64,000 bases of DNA, from NCBI GenBank assembly GCA_019187185.1, contig JABAQU010000008.1:51349-115348 (forward strand). Reading direction: 5' to 3'. Numbering within the stretch: the stretch's first letter is position 1; every line of letters begins with the position of its first letter. The translations under genes and the position numbers were made by a program. The stretch is from Steroidobacteraceae bacterium (lineage in GTDB: Bacteria; Pseudomonadota; Gammaproteobacteria; Steroidobacterales; Steroidobacteraceae). Below the pieces are notes generated by a model. The model worked only from the letters and a program-made list of their open reading frames with translations, was not told the origin of the DNA and searched no databases. Shown here piece by piece: positions 11,170-20,260 of this stretch.

Positions 11170-12732
11170 TCAGTGGCGGAAATGGCGCATGCCGGTGAAC
11201 ACCATCGCGATGCCGTGCGCGTCCGCCGCGGCGATCACTTCATCGTCGCGCACCGAGCCGCCCGGCTGGATCACGGCCGCGATGCCGTAACCGGCTGCGA
11301 CGTCGAGGCCGTCACGGAACGGGAAGAAGGCGTCCGAGGCCATGACGGCGCCTCGCACCTCGAGCTTCTCGTCCGCGGCCTTCATCGCCGCGACGCGCGT
11401 CGAATACACGCGGCTCATCTGGCCGGCGCCGACGCCGATCGTCATGTGATCGCGCGCGAACACGATGGCATTCGACTTGACGTGCCGGCACACCGCCCAG
11501 GCGAACAGCAGGTCCGCGGTCTCGGACTCGGTGGGCCTGCGGCGCGTGACGACCTTCAGGTCGGAGGCTGTCACCCGCCCGTCGTCGCGGGTCTGCGCGA
11601 GCAGGCCGCCCCCCACGCTGCGATATTCGAGCTCCGCGCCACCGGTACGGCGCAGGTCGCCGACGGCCAGCACGCGCACGTTCGGCTTCGCCGCGAGCAC
11701 CGTGCGTGCCTCGGGCAGCACGGCGGGGGCTGCGATCACCTCGACGAACTGGCGCTGGATGATCGCCGCGGCGGTCGCGGCGTCGAGTTCGCGGTTGAAC
11801 GCGATGATGCCGCCGAAGGCCGAGGTCGGATCGGTGCGGTATGCCTTGTCGTAGGCCGCGAGCGGCGTCTCGGCCGTGGCGACGCCGCAGGGGTTGGCGT
11901 GCTTGACGATGACGCAGGCCGGCGGCGTGAACTGTCGCACGCATTCGATCGCGGTATCGGCGTCGGCGATGTTGTTGTAGGAGAGTTCCTTGCCCTGCAC
12001 CGATGTGGCCGACGCGATCGACGCCCCGTGGCCCGCGACGTCGCGATAGAACGCGGCGGCCTGGTGCGGGTTCTCCCCATAGCGCAGGTCCTGCAGCTTG
12101 TCGTACACGAGCGGCAGGGTCGGCGGGAAGCGTTCGACCGCGCTGTCGCGCCCGAGGAGGTAGCCGGCGACCATCGTGTCATAACGCGCGGTGTGCGCGA
12201 ACGCCCTGGCCGCGAGCCGTGAACGCGTGTCGATGCTCGTGCAGCCGGCGTTCGCGTCGAGTTCGCCGATCACCTGCGCGTAGTCGGCCGGATCGACGAC
12301 CACGGTGACCGACTGATGGTTCTTCGCGGCCGCGCGCAGCATGGCCGGCCCGCCGATATCGATGTTCTCGATCGCTTCTTCGTAGGTGCAGTTCGGACGC
12401 GCGACGGTCGCCGCGAACGGGTAGAGATTCACGACCAGCAGGTCGATCGGCGGAATGTCGTGCAGCTGCATCACGGCATCGTCGATGCCGCGTCGGCCGA
12501 GGAGCCCGCCGTGGATGCGCGGGTGCAGCGTCTTGACGCGGCCGTCCATGATTTCGGGAAAACCGGTGTGCGTCGAGACATCGGTGACGGCGATGCCGTG
12601 CTCACGCAGCAGGCGTGCGGTACCGCCGGTCGAGAGGATCTCGATGCCGCGGCGCGCGAGTGCGCCCGCGAGTTCGACGAGGCCCGTCTTGTCGGAAACC
12701 GAAAGAAGCGCCCGGCGGATCTCAACCAGCAT
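11170..12732 (-). CDS. purH: Bifunctional AICAR transformylase/IMP cyclohydrolase
   Basis: Catalyses the last two steps of purine synthesis: formylation of AICAR with 10-formyl-tetrahydrofolate, then closure to IMP. The 520 residues contain the N-terminal MGS-like cyclohydrolase domain ([10 protein letters not shown] at the start, STGGTARLL near 35) and the AICARFT domain with KHANPCG near 270. Length and motifs agree with E. coli PurH (529). It sits 18 bases downstream of fis and 16 bases upstream of purD, so the dusB-fis group and the pur genes may share transcripts. Confidence 0.98.
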   Translation of the reverse strand: MLVEIRRALLSVSDKTGLVELAGALARRGIEILSTGGTARLLREHGIAVTDVSTHTGFPEIMDGRVKTLHPRIHGGLLGRRGIDDAVMQLHDIPPIDLLVVNLYPFAATVARPNCTYEEAIENIDIGGPAMLRAAAKNHQSVTVVVDPADYAQVIGELDANAGCTSIDTRSRLAARAFAHTARYDTMVAGYLLGRDSAVERFPPTLPLVYDKLQDLRYGENPHQAAAFYRDVAGHGASIASATSVQGKELSYNNIADADTAIECVRQFTPPACVIVKHANPCGVATAETPLAAYDKAYRTDPTSAFGGIIAFNRELDAATAAAIIQRQFVEVIAAPAVLPEARTVLAAKPNVRVLAVGDLRRTGGAELEYRSVGGGLLAQTRDDGRVTASDLKVVTRRRPTESETADLLFAWAVCRHVKSNAIVFARDHMTIGVGAGQMSRVYSTRVAAMKAADEKLEVRGAVMASDAFFPFRDGLDVAAGYGIAAVIQPGGSVRDDEVIAAADAHGIAMVFTGMRHFRH

Positions 12733-12750
12733 GAAGGAACCCGCGCCCGT

Positions 12751-13041
12751 TCAGGCGGACAGCCCCAGCTGGCGCAGTTTCTTGCGCAAGGTGCCACGCG
12801 TGATGCCGAGGATCCCGGCCGCGCGGCTCTGATTGCCCTCGGCGTAGTCGAGCACCACGCGAAACAGCGGTTCCTCGACTTCGCGCAGCACGAGATCGTA
12901 CAGCCGTGCCGGCCGGTGCCCGTTCAGGGTGGCGAAATAATCGGACAGTGCCTGTTCGGCGTGACTCCGCAGCGGCAACGACTTGCCGTTCGATCGCGCG
13001 GCAGGTTCGGTGCGCGATCGCAGGGTTTTCTTCGCTGGCAT
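12751..13041 (-). CDS. fis: Fis family nucleoid-associated DNA-binding protein
   Basis: A 96-residue homodimeric DNA-bending protein. The C-terminal helix-turn-helix is intact (GNQSRAAGILGITRGTLRKK near residues 69-88), almost the same as in enterobacterial Fis. The N-terminal 25 residues are Arg/Ser-rich and less conserved. Fis regulates rRNA operons and site-specific recombination in enteric bacteria. The gene follows dusB with 36 bases between, the classic gammaproteobacterial dusB-fis operon, and helps place the organism in that class. Confidence 0.96.
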   Translation of the reverse strand: MPAKKTLRSRTEPAARSNGKSLPLRSHAEQALSDYFATLNGHRPARLYDLVLREVEEPLFRVVLDYAEGNQSRAAGILGITRGTLRKKLRQLGLSA

Positions 13042-13077
13042 CGGTCGATCCCCGCAGCCGTCGTCTCGTTGTTGTGG

Positions 13078-14094
13078 TCAGGCCGCGTTCGCGGTCCCGT
13101 CGACCCACTGGTCGAGCCATGTCACCGCACACGCAAACTGCTGCGACGAGCTTTCCTGCGACATCAACATGCGACGATCGTCCCTGGAGCCCGAGAGCCC
13201 TGCGAAATACCAGCCGAGGTGTTTGCGCGCAAAACGGACGCCGTCGTCTTCTCCATAGAAGGCATACAGCTCCGTCAGGTGCGTGCGGATGATATCACGC
13301 ACGGTCGCGCGTGCGAGCGCGACAGGTGCGCGGCCGCACGACAGAAATTCGTTGACATCACGGAAAATCCACGGTGCACCGTGCGCGGCGCGGCCGAGCA
13401 TTACGCCGTCCGCGCCTGTGAAATCAAGTACCGCGCGCGCTTTCTGCACCGAGTCTATGTCGCCGTTGGCGAACACCGGTATGCGCACTGCCTGCTTGAT
13501 GTCGCGGATCGTCGCGTATTCCGCGTCGCCCGCGTACTGGTCGGCGCGCGTGCGGCCGTGGACGGCGAGCGCCGCAACGCCGCTCGCCTCCGCGATGCGT
13601 GCAATGTTCACGCCATTGCGCGCGTGCGGGTGCACGCCGGTCCGCATTTTCAGCGTGACCGGCACGCGCACGGCAGCGACCACTTCCTCGAGGATGCGCG
13701 CGACGAGCGGCTCGTCGCCGAGCAGTGCCGAGCCGCAGTGGCGGTTGAACACCTTCTTCGCCGGGCACCCCATGTTGATGTCGATGATTTCCGCGCCGAG
13801 ATCGACGTTGAGGCGGGCCGCTTCCGCGAGCGCCGCCGGCTCTGCGCCCGCGAGTTGCACGATGCGCGGCGAGGGCTCGCCGTCGTGGTTCATGCGGCGC
13901 TGCGATTTGCGGCTGCGCCACAGCCTCGTGTCCGACGTGAGCATTTCCGAGGCCGCGATGCCGGCGCCGAGCCGGCGGCACAGCACGCGAAACGGCCGGT
14001 CCGTGACGCCCGCCATCGGTGCGAGCGCCGTCCGCGAAGCCAGCACATGCGGTCCGATCTGCAGGGCAGAGTCCCGCGCGTCAGTGCGCGGCAC
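13078..14094 (-). CDS. dusB: tRNA-dihydrouridine synthase B
   Basis: An FMN enzyme that reduces specific uridines in tRNA D-loops. Visible features are the N-terminal APMAGVTDRPFR, the catalytic loop NMGCPAKKV with the active-site Cys, and the phosphate-binding GRAAHGAPW segment. GTG at 14094 was chosen because it gives the normal N-terminus (a short lead, then LQIGPHVL) of 338 residues. The frame stays open further upstream but only inside the preceding gene. It overlaps the DUF3426 gene by 14 bases and precedes fis, so the two are probably co-transcribed. Confidence 0.96.
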   Translation of the reverse strand: MPRTDARDSALQIGPHVLASRTALAPMAGVTDRPFRVLCRRLGAGIAASEMLTSDTRLWRSRKSQRRMNHDGEPSPRIVQLAGAEPAALAEAARLNVDLGAEIIDINMGCPAKKVFNRHCGSALLGDEPLVARILEEVVAAVRVPVTLKMRTGVHPHARNGVNIARIAEASGVAALAVHGRTRADQYAGDAEYATIRDIKQAVRIPVFANGDIDSVQKARAVLDFTGADGVMLGRAAHGAPWIFRDVNEFLSCGRAPVALARATVRDIIRTHLTELYAFYGEDDGVRFARKHLGWYFAGLSGSRDDRRMLMSQESSSQQFACAVTWLDQWVDGTANAA

Positions 14095-15280
14095 CGGCGT
14101 CGCCCGCGCAGGCCACGCCACCCCGGCCGTTCGGCAGGCAGGCATCGACCTCGAATCCCACGGCATTGTTGCCGGGGTCGACCACCGTCACTTCGGCATC
14201 GACACGCTGCCCGGCGTCGAGGAAGTCGCGCCGGTCCGCGCGCGTGCCGAGGTATTCGCGTGGCGTGAGATCCCGGCTCGCGATGCGCTTGCCGTACCGA
14301 TCCTGCAGCGTGAGGCGCAGAAGCGGCATCGGCTGCGGCCGGGCGGCCTCGTTGCGGATGCTCGCACGCACGAGCAGCTCGCCGATCGCGCCGGATTGCG
14401 CGATGGCGCCGAGCTGGCGCACGTCGAGAGCCGCGGGATCCCAGCGCGGCGCAAGCGGTCGGCCGAGGCTCGCGTACAGCGACGTCAGCGGTCCGTTGAG
14501 GATCGGGCTCAGCGCGAGCTCGTTGCGCGAGCGATGCACGATCTGCGCGAGCAGCAACAGCGCAAGCACGGCCGCCAGTGCGCCGTAGCGCACCGAGGTG
14601 CGCGATCCCGCCTCGTCCTCCTCGAACGCGTCGATGTCCTCGGCGCGCGGCCGGTAGACATCCTGCGGCGGCATCGGTGCGGCTTCGCGAGGCGCGATCC
14701 GCAAGGCCTCGAACTGTGCGGTTCCGGACCCCGGATCGGCGACGGCATCGCGCGCGGCGCGGGCAATCCGCTCGAGTTCCGCGTCGGCGCTTTCGAGGTC
14801 GCGGGCCGACGTGCCGTGCACATCCTCGTCCTCGTCGCCCGGCAGGCCGCCCTCGAGCACGATCGACTCGAAGGTTCCCGACCCGCTCTCGCCTTCCGTG
14901 ATTTCCGGTGCGACGAAAATCTGCGCGAGATCAGCGCTGCCGAGCGCGAACTCCATGGTGTCCGGCGCGCCCGGGTCCGTGCCGGTCTGCGGGCCGGCCG
15001 GCAGGTCGAGTTCGATCTCCGCCGCACCGGGAGTCACGAGGTCGTCAGGAACGGGCGTCGCCGGAACTTCCATCATCAGGGGCGGTGGCGGCGGCGAGGG
15101 CGTGGCCGCGCGGCGATCCGTGGCCGCGGGGGTGCCTTGCTGCCGTTCCTCGTCGTGCAGCGCTGCAAGGGCGTTGAACACACTGGCGCAGCGGCCGCAG
15201 CGCACATACCCCTGGCCGAGGCGCAGGTCCGCCGCTGTAACGGCCAGCGTCAGGGCGCATTTCGGGCAAACCGTGAACAC
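14081..15280 (-). CDS. Zinc-ribbon and DUF3426 domain membrane protein
   Basis: A 399-residue protein with three parts. Residues 1-40 form an MJ0042-type zinc ribbon (CPKC then CGRC). A long acidic, Pro/Ala-rich, probably disordered linker follows. One transmembrane helix near residue 230 (ALLLLAQIVHRSR) leads to a C-terminal DUF3426 domain that would face the periplasm. The GTG start at 15280 places the zinc ribbon at the N-terminus, as in homologues. It lies between prmA and dusB, a position often seen in Proteobacteria. The function of the family is unknown; a role linking translation or envelope state to regulation is only a guess. Confidence 0.85.
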   Translation of the reverse strand: MFTVCPKCALTLAVTAADLRLGQGYVRCGRCASVFNALAALHDEERQQGTPAATDRRAATPSPPPPPLMMEVPATPVPDDLVTPGAAEIELDLPAGPQTGTDPGAPDTMEFALGSADLAQIFVAPEITEGESGSGTFESIVLEGGLPGDEDEDVHGTSARDLESADAELERIARAARDAVADPGSGTAQFEALRIAPREAAPMPPQDVYRPRAEDIDAFEEDEAGSRTSVRYGALAAVLALLLLAQIVHRSRNELALSPILNGPLTSLYASLGRPLAPRWDPAALDVRQLGAIAQSGAIGELLVRASIRNEAARPQPMPLLRLTLQDRYGKRIASRDLTPREYLGTRADRRDFLDAGQRVDAEVTVVDPGNNAVGFEVDACLPNGRGGVACAGDAGAAH

Positions 15281-15341
15281 GCGGCGATGATAGCGAAAGC
15301 GGGTGGCGGGCAGCGAACGGCGGATGCCCGGCGAGCGCGGA

Positions 15342-16268
15342 CTATGCGCCCGGCCGCCCGCGGTGCGCTGTCCGCCGTTCGCCGCTTGCGGGTTCCCGTC
15401 TCCTGCCGACGAGGAGTTGCCAACCGTCACGGGCAGCGCTGCGGGTCACATCGAACGCGGGCTCAAAGGCGGCCGCGACGTCGTCGGCCTGCGCGGCCAG
15501 CAGGCCGGCGAGCACGACGTGTCCTCCCGCGCGGACGTGCCGGGCGAACCGCGGTGCGAGTTCGACCAGCGGGCCGGAGAGAATGTTTGCGAGCAGCAGG
15601 TCCGCCGCGACAGGCAGGGTGTCCGCCGTTTCATGGATGTGGAGTCGATCTGCGACCCCGTTCAGCACGGTGTTGTCGCGCGTGGCGACGAGCGCTTGGG
15701 GATCGATGTCGAACGCGTCGATGCGTCGTGCCCCGAGCTTCGCGGCGGCGATGCCGAGGATGCCCGAGCCGCAGCCGTAATCGACGACCTGTCCGTCGCG
15801 TGGCGCGTTCGCATCGAGCCATTCGAGGCACAGGGCGGTGGTCGGGTGCGTGCCCGTGCCGAATGCCAGCCCGGGGTCGAGCAGCACGACCGCGGCATCC
15901 GCCGCATCGACCTTTTCGTGCGTCGGGCAGACATGCAGCCGCCGGCCGAAGCGCATCGCATGGAAGTCAGCGAGCCACTCGCGCTCCCACGCGCGGTCCG
16001 CGATGGCATGCACGTCCAGCTGCCCGACCGGCAGTCCGAGTGCCGAGGCGAGCGATGTGAGCGTCGCCGGCGATGCCGCATCCTGCGGGAATGTCGCGTC
16101 GACCCGTGTCGACGGCCAGAGCCGGAATTCGCCGGGTGCGGGCTCGAGGATGGCGTCGTCACGCTGGTCGGTGAAGGTCACTGCGAGGGCGCCGGCCGCG
16201 AAGCAGGCGGCTTCCGCGGCTGCGGCGTCAAGATGATCCAGCGGGAAGCGGATGGAGAGGAACGGCAC
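15342..16268 (-). CDS. prmA: Ribosomal protein L11 methyltransferase
   Basis: A SAM-dependent methyltransferase that trimethylates ribosomal protein L11. Seen: the N-terminal substrate-recognition domain, the GTGTHPTT motif near residue 140, the SAM-binding motif DYGCGSGILGIAAAKLGA near 165-182, and the NIL segment of motif IV. The GTG start at 16268 gives 308 residues, slightly longer than E. coli PrmA because of a basic C-terminal tail (about 20 residues) that may be poorly structured. Next to accC on the same strand, an arrangement common in Gammaproteobacteria. Confidence 0.95.
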   Translation of the reverse strand: MPFLSIRFPLDHLDAAAAEAACFAAGALAVTFTDQRDDAILEPAPGEFRLWPSTRVDATFPQDAASPATLTSLASALGLPVGQLDVHAIADRAWEREWLADFHAMRFGRRLHVCPTHEKVDAADAAVVLLDPGLAFGTGTHPTTALCLEWLDANAPRDGQVVDYGCGSGILGIAAAKLGARRIDAFDIDPQALVATRDNTVLNGVADRLHIHETADTLPVAADLLLANILSGPLVELAPRFARHVRAGGHVVLAGLLAAQADDVAAAFEPAFDVTRSAARDGWQLLVGRRREPASGERRTAHRGRPGA

Positions 16269-16306
16269 TCCACAAGCCTATAGCCCGTGGCCGCCGTTTG
16301 TCGTGC

Positions 16307-17650
16307 CTATTTCAATCCGAGCCGCCGCTCGAGATAGTGGATGTCGAGCCCGCCGGCGCGGAACGCGGTGTGGTTGAAGATCTCCCGGTGCAGCGCCGCG
16401 TTCGTCTTGATGCCCTCGACGACCATTTCGGTGAGCGCCATTTTCATGCGCTGGATCGCCGTGTCGCGCGAATCGCCGTACGCGATGACCTTGCCGATCA
16501 GCGAGTCGTAGTTGGGCGGTACGCTGTACCCGGAATAGAGGTGGCTGTCGACGCGGATGCCGGGGCCGCCGGGCGCGTGCCACAGCTTCACGGGACCGGG
16601 CGAGGGCATGAAGGTCTTCGCGTCTTCCGCGTTGATGCGCGCCTCGATCGCGTGGCCACGGAACTCGATGTCCTTCTGCACGTAGGGCAGCTTGTGTCCG
16701 GCCGCGATCAGCAGTTGCGCCTTGACGAGGTCGACGCCCGTGATCATCTCGGTCACGGGGTGCTCGACCTGGATGCGCGTGTTCATCTCGATGAAGTAGA
16801 ACTCGCCGTCCTGGTAGAGGAACTCGAGCGTGCCGGCGCTGCGATACCCGACCGCGGCGCAGGCGGCCACGACCCGCTCGCCCATCTCGCGACGCTGCGC
16901 GTCGCTGATGCCCGGCGCCGGCGCCTCCTCGATGACTTTCTGGTGGCGGCGCTGCATCGAGCAGTCGCGCTCGCCGAGGTGCACGACATTGCCGTAATTG
17001 TCCGCGAGCACCTGGAATTCGATGTGGCGCGGGCGATCGAGGAACTTCTCCATGTAGACCTGGTCGTTGCCGAACGCCGCCCGCGCTTCCGCCTGCGTGA
17101 GCGCGATGGAATTCAGCAGTGCGCCTTCGCTGTGCACGACCCGCATGCCGCGGCCACCGCCACCACCGGAGGCCTTGATGATGACCGGATAGCCGATGCC
17201 GCGCGCCACGCGCAGGTTCTCGTCATTGTCGGCGCCGAGCGGACCGTCGGACCCGGGTACGCACGGCACGCCGTGCGCCTTCATCACCTTGATGGCCGAC
17301 ACCTTGTCGCCCATCAGGCGGATCACCTCGGCCTTCGGGCCGATGAACGTGAAGCCGCTCTTCTCGACCCGCTCCGCGAAATCCGCGTTCTCCGACAGGA
17401 AGCCGTAGCCGGGGTGGATCGCGACCGCGTCGGTCACCTCCGCGGCACTGATGATCGCCGGCATGTTGAGGTAGCTCTGCGGCGAGGGCGGCGGACCGAT
17501 GCAGACCGATTCGTCCGCGAGCAGCACGTGCTTCAGGTTCGCGTCGACCGTGGAATGCACCGCGACCGTCTTGATGTCGAGCTCGCGGCACGCACGCAGC
17601 ACGCGCAGCGCGATCTCACCGCGATTGGCGATCAATACTTTCTCGAGCAT
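16307..17650 (-). CDS. accC: Biotin carboxylase subunit of acetyl-CoA carboxylase
   Basis: ATP-grasp enzyme that carboxylates the biotin carried by AccB, the first step of fatty-acid synthesis. The 447 residues match E. coli AccC (449). Motifs visible are the N-terminal [14 protein letters not shown], the ATP lid GGGGGRGMR near 160, and the catalytic [14 protein letters not shown] region near 285. It begins 3 bases after accB ends, so the subunits are made from one transcript. Housekeeping gene with no oddities. Confidence 0.98.
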   Translation of the reverse strand: MLEKVLIANRGEIALRVLRACRELDIKTVAVHSTVDANLKHVLLADESVCIGPPPSPQSYLNMPAIISAAEVTDAVAIHPGYGFLSENADFAERVEKSGFTFIGPKAEVIRLMGDKVSAIKVMKAHGVPCVPGSDGPLGADNDENLRVARGIGYPVIIKASGGGGGRGMRVVHSEGALLNSIALTQAEARAAFGNDQVYMEKFLDRPRHIEFQVLADNYGNVVHLGERDCSMQRRHQKVIEEAPAPGISDAQRREMGERVVAACAAVGYRSAGTLEFLYQDGEFYFIEMNTRIQVEHPVTEMITGVDLVKAQLLIAAGHKLPYVQKDIEFRGHAIEARINAEDAKTFMPSPGPVKLWHAPGGPGIRVDSHLYSGYSVPPNYDSLIGKVIAYGDSRDTAIQRMKMALTEMVVEGIKTNAALHREIFNHTAFRAGGLDIHYLERRLGLK

Positions 17651-17653
17651 GTC

Positions 17654-18112
17654 CTACTCGATCGTGTAGAGCGGCTGGCCGAATTCCACGGGCTCGCCGT
17701 TTTGCGCCATGACCGAGGTGATGCGGCCCGCCTTGTCGCTCTCGATCTGGTTCATCATCTTCATCGCCTCGATGATGCACAGCACCTGGCCGACCTTCAC
17801 CTCGTCGCCGATGTCGACGAACGGCTTCGCGCCCGGCGATGGCGCGGCGTAGAAGGTGCCGACCATGGGCGCGGTCACCACGTATTCGTTCGCTTTGCGC
17901 GCCGGTGCCGCCGCTGCAGGCGCGGCAGTGGGCGCAGCAGGCGCGGTCTGCGGCGCGCTCGCCGCCACCGTCGCGACGTGCACCGGATGCGCCACCGTCG
18001 GTGCGTGCGCGCGGCTGATGCGCACGGACTCCTCGCCCTCGCGAATCTCGATCTCGGCGATGCCCGATTCCTCGAGCAGCTCGATGAGCTTCTTGACCTT
18101 GCGAATATCCAT
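17654..18112 (-). CDS. accB: Biotin carboxyl carrier protein of acetyl-CoA carboxylase
   Basis: A 152-residue carrier protein. The C-terminal biotinyl domain contains the invariant EAMKM motif, whose Lys (near residue 118) is biotinylated. The N-terminal helix (MDIRKVKKLIELLEES) and the Ala/Pro-rich linker near 45-75 are typical. It is followed directly by accC and preceded by aroQ 24 bases away in the same direction; aroQ-accB-accC order is frequent in Proteobacteria. Confidence 0.98.
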   Translation of the reverse strand: MDIRKVKKLIELLEESGIAEIEIREGEESVRISRAHAPTVAHPVHVATVAASAPQTAPAAPTAAPAAAAPARKANEYVVTAPMVGTFYAAPSPGAKPFVDIGDEVKVGQVLCIIEAMKMMNQIESDKAGRITSVMAQNGEPVEFGQPLYTIE

Positions 18113-18136
18113 GCCTTGTATCCCGTAACGGTGTTT

Positions 18137-18589
18137 TCAGGAGGTGCCGCGCGCCGCGAGATGCTCCGCCGCCGCGCGCACCGCGAGTTCATAACCGCCG
18201 CCGCCGAGCCCGAAGATTGCGCCGACCGCGATGTCGGTGAACCAGGAGTGATGCCGGAACGCTTCACGCGCAAAGACGTTCGACAGGTGCACCTCGATGA
18301 ACGGCAGCGCGACCGCGAGCAGGGCGTCGCGCAGGGCGATGCTGGTGTGCGTGAAGGCGCCCGGGTTCACGATCAGGAACGCCGTGCCGTCGCCGCGTGC
18401 CGCGTGCACGCGTTCGACGAGCTCGTGCTCGGCGTTGCTCTGGAACGCGACGAGCTCGTGCCCGAGCGAGGCGGCCGTGCCGCCCGCGCGCGCGACCAGT
18501 TGCTCGAGCGTTGCCCGGCCATAGGTCTCTGGCTCGCGCTGTCCGAGCAGGTTGAGGTTCGGGCCATTGAGGAGCAGGAGCCGCGCCAT
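18137..18589 (-). CDS. aroQ: Type II 3-dehydroquinate dehydratase
   Basis: Catalyses the third step of the shikimate pathway, dehydrating 3-dehydroquinate. The 150 residues include the N-terminal [17 protein letters not shown] with the catalytic Tyr, the [15 protein letters not shown] segment and the EVHLSN motif near residue 100. ATG 18589 is preferred to a TTG nine bases upstream. It heads the aroQ-accB-accC group. Type II enzymes form dodecamers; no unusual residue is seen. Confidence 0.97.
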   Translation of the reverse strand: MARLLLLNGPNLNLLGQREPETYGRATLEQLVARAGGTAASLGHELVAFQSNAEHELVERVHAARGDGTAFLIVNPGAFTHTSIALRDALLAVALPFIEVHLSNVFAREAFRHHSWFTDIAVGAIFGLGGGGYELAVRAAAEHLAARGTS

Positions 18590-18658
18590 GGGCCGCAAAA
18601 TCTACCGGAATTGAGGCGTTCGCGAAACTTATGTGCAATTTCGCGCATTTTCGGCCAC

Positions 18659-19327
18659 TTACGCGGCCGATTTGGCGCGAATGGCGGCCAGCTCCCTCAG
18701 CTTCTCGGCAATTTGCTGCTGTGCGACGGGCAATGCGATCCGGCCCGCATCGACCTCCTGTACGCGCGCGAGGATGAACGCTGCCTCATCCGCATGCAAC
18801 TCGCCGATGCGAACGGCCACGATCCGGCCCTTGCTGTCGGAGAAGACGGAAAAGGGCAGCACCGGATCGACCCCGAAGGCGGCCGCGGCGTCGAGACCAT
18901 CCTGTTCGCCGATCAGGAGCGGGTAATCGAGGCCGATTTCGGCGGCGTACTTCAGCACATCCTCGCGGAAGTCGACGGCGATGCCGATGACCTCGAGCCC
19001 CTGGGCCGCGTAGGAGCGGCGCAGGGTCTTGAGCAGTGGAATCTCGCGGCGGCACGGGGCACACCAGGTCGCCCAGAAGTTGACGAGCAGCGGGTGGCCG
19101 GCCCAGTGAGCCAGGGTTCGCGGCACGCCGTCGCGGTCCTTCAGCGTGAAAGCCGGCAGTGTGTCGGGAATGGTGCGTGCGGGCGGCGGCGCTGGCGCGG
19201 GCGACCCGTGCGTTGTCATCACCGCCGGCGGTGGCTGCGCAGGCGCCAACGCGCGCCACGCGAGAAAACCGGCGAGCGCGGCGAGCGTAGCCACGCCGAT
19301 GAGCAGGAGGGCGCGCAGCGGAGTCAT
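18659..19327 (-). CDS. TlpA/ResA-like membrane-anchored thioredoxin
   Basis: A periplasmic thiol-disulfide oxidoreductase of 222 residues. An N-terminal signal anchor (LRALLLIGVATLAALAGFLAW) is followed by a Pro-rich linker and a TlpA-type thioredoxin domain with the redox motif WCAPC near residue 98 in the setting LVNFWATWCAPCR. Such proteins reduce periplasmic disulfides, often for cytochrome c or copper-site maturation. The dsbD gene nearby (20.3 kb) could supply electrons to it; that link is inference. ATG at 19327 gives the complete anchor. Confidence 0.9.
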   Translation of the reverse strand: MTPLRALLLIGVATLAALAGFLAWRALAPAQPPPAVMTTHGSPAPAPPPARTIPDTLPAFTLKDRDGVPRTLAHWAGHPLLVNFWATWCAPCRREIPLLKTLRRSYAAQGLEVIGIAVDFREDVLKYAAEIGLDYPLLIGEQDGLDAAAAFGVDPVLPFSVFSDSKGRIVAVRIGELHADEAAFILARVQEVDAGRIALPVAQQQIAEKLRELAAIRAKSAA

Positions 19328-19381
19328 CGGGTCAGTGTGCCACGGTGCCGCGGCGCGTGCCTGCACGGGTACACTGCATCC

Positions 19382-20182
19382 ATGAAGAAGTCGGGTATGC
19401 CGGTGCCGGGTGCTGCGTGGTGTGCATTCGCCGTGTGCCTGTCCCTCGCGGCGTGCAACGACGCGCGTGTCGACTTGCCGGCCACAGTGCCACCGGAACC
19501 CGTCCGGGTCACGGCGAACGCCGACGGCTTCGAGGGTGAGATCACGATCGACGGCACGATCGTCTCGCTGCCGCGCCTGCACGAGACGATCGAACCGCGC
19601 ATGCGCGGTGCGCTCGCCGAGGCGCAGGTCAGGGCGCTGGCCGACGCCCGCGCGCGCGGGGCCGCCACTGCGGCGGGCCTGTTCTTCAAGGCGACCTGGA
19701 CGAGCACTCGCGCGGGCGACCGGTATCTCGATGTCCACGGGGTCGTGTCGGAGTACACCGGAGGCGCGCACCCGATGACGTCCGTCGATGCCTTCGTGTG
19801 GGACCGGCTGGCGCAGCGTCGTCTCGCATTGGCGGATCTCCTTGCTGATCCGCAGCCGGGCTCGCCCGGCGTGGTCGCGCTCGCGCAGGCAGCGCGGGAT
19901 GCGCTGATCGCCGTGAAGCGCGCGCGCGTGCCCGGCTACGATCCGGCCGGCGACGGCTTCATCGGCAACGGCCCCGACGGGCCCTTCGCGCCGGATCCCG
20001 GGAAATTCGGCCGCAATTTCGCCCTCGTGCCGCCCGCCGCCGACGGCCTGGGCGCGGGAATGGAGTTGTATTATTCCCCATACGACGTCGGGCCTTACGT
20101 CGAGGGCATGTACGCAGTGCGGGTACCGGCCGCGGTGGCGGCGCCGCTCCTCAAGGCCGACGCCGCACGCGTACTGCAATGA
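19382..20182 (+). CDS. Lipoprotein with DUF4163/DUF3298 (RsiV/PdaC-like) domains
   Basis: A 266-residue secreted lipoprotein. The signal peptide ends in the lipobox LAAC near residue 22. The mature part shows the DUF4163-like N-terminal half (YLDVHGVVSEYTGGAHP, a hallmark segment) and a DUF3298 C-terminal half (MELYYSPYDVGPYVEG). In Gram-positive RsiV and PdaC these domains bind lysozyme or sit beside a deacetylase; in Proteobacteria their role is unknown. Divergent from tlpA, it is followed after 2 bases by palindromic repeat copy 2. Confidence 0.85.
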   Translation: MKKSGMPVPGAAWCAFAVCLSLAACNDARVDLPATVPPEPVRVTANADGFEGEITIDGTIVSLPRLHETIEPRMRGALAEAQVRALADARARGAATAAGLFFKATWTSTRAGDRYLDVHGVVSEYTGGAHPMTSVDAFVWDRLAQRRLALADLLADPQPGSPGVVALAQAARDALIAVKRARVPGYDPAGDGFIGNGPDGPFAPDPGKFGRNFALVPPAADGLGAGMELYYSPYDVGPYVEGMYAVRVPAAVAAPLLKADAARVLQ

Positions 20183-20184
20183 CT

Positions 20185-20256
20185 GGCGCCGGGTTTCCGG
20201 TCATTCGGTTATTTCGGCGAAGACGGAAATAACCGAATAACCGAAAACCCGGCACC
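20185..20256. repeat. Palindromic intergenic repeat, copy 2
   Basis: A 72-bp imperfect palindrome filling the gap between two convergent genes. Its right arm (to 20256) is nearly the same as that of copy 1 (AATAACCGAATAACCG then AAAACCCGGCACC). The left arm differs from perfect pairing at three C-for-T positions before the loop. It lies 2 bases after the lipoprotein stop and 4 bases before the dsbD stop. Confidence 0.9.
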
Positions 20257-20260
20257 GGGC

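Noticed and set aside
16298..19381. A very long open frame on the + strand opposite prmA, accC, accB, aroQ and tlpA
   Set aside because: All five genes on the other strand have clear family motifs. Long antisense frames are expected at this GC content, and the translation is low-complexity His/Arg/Asp-rich without any known domain. Only its last part (19382-20182) is a real gene.
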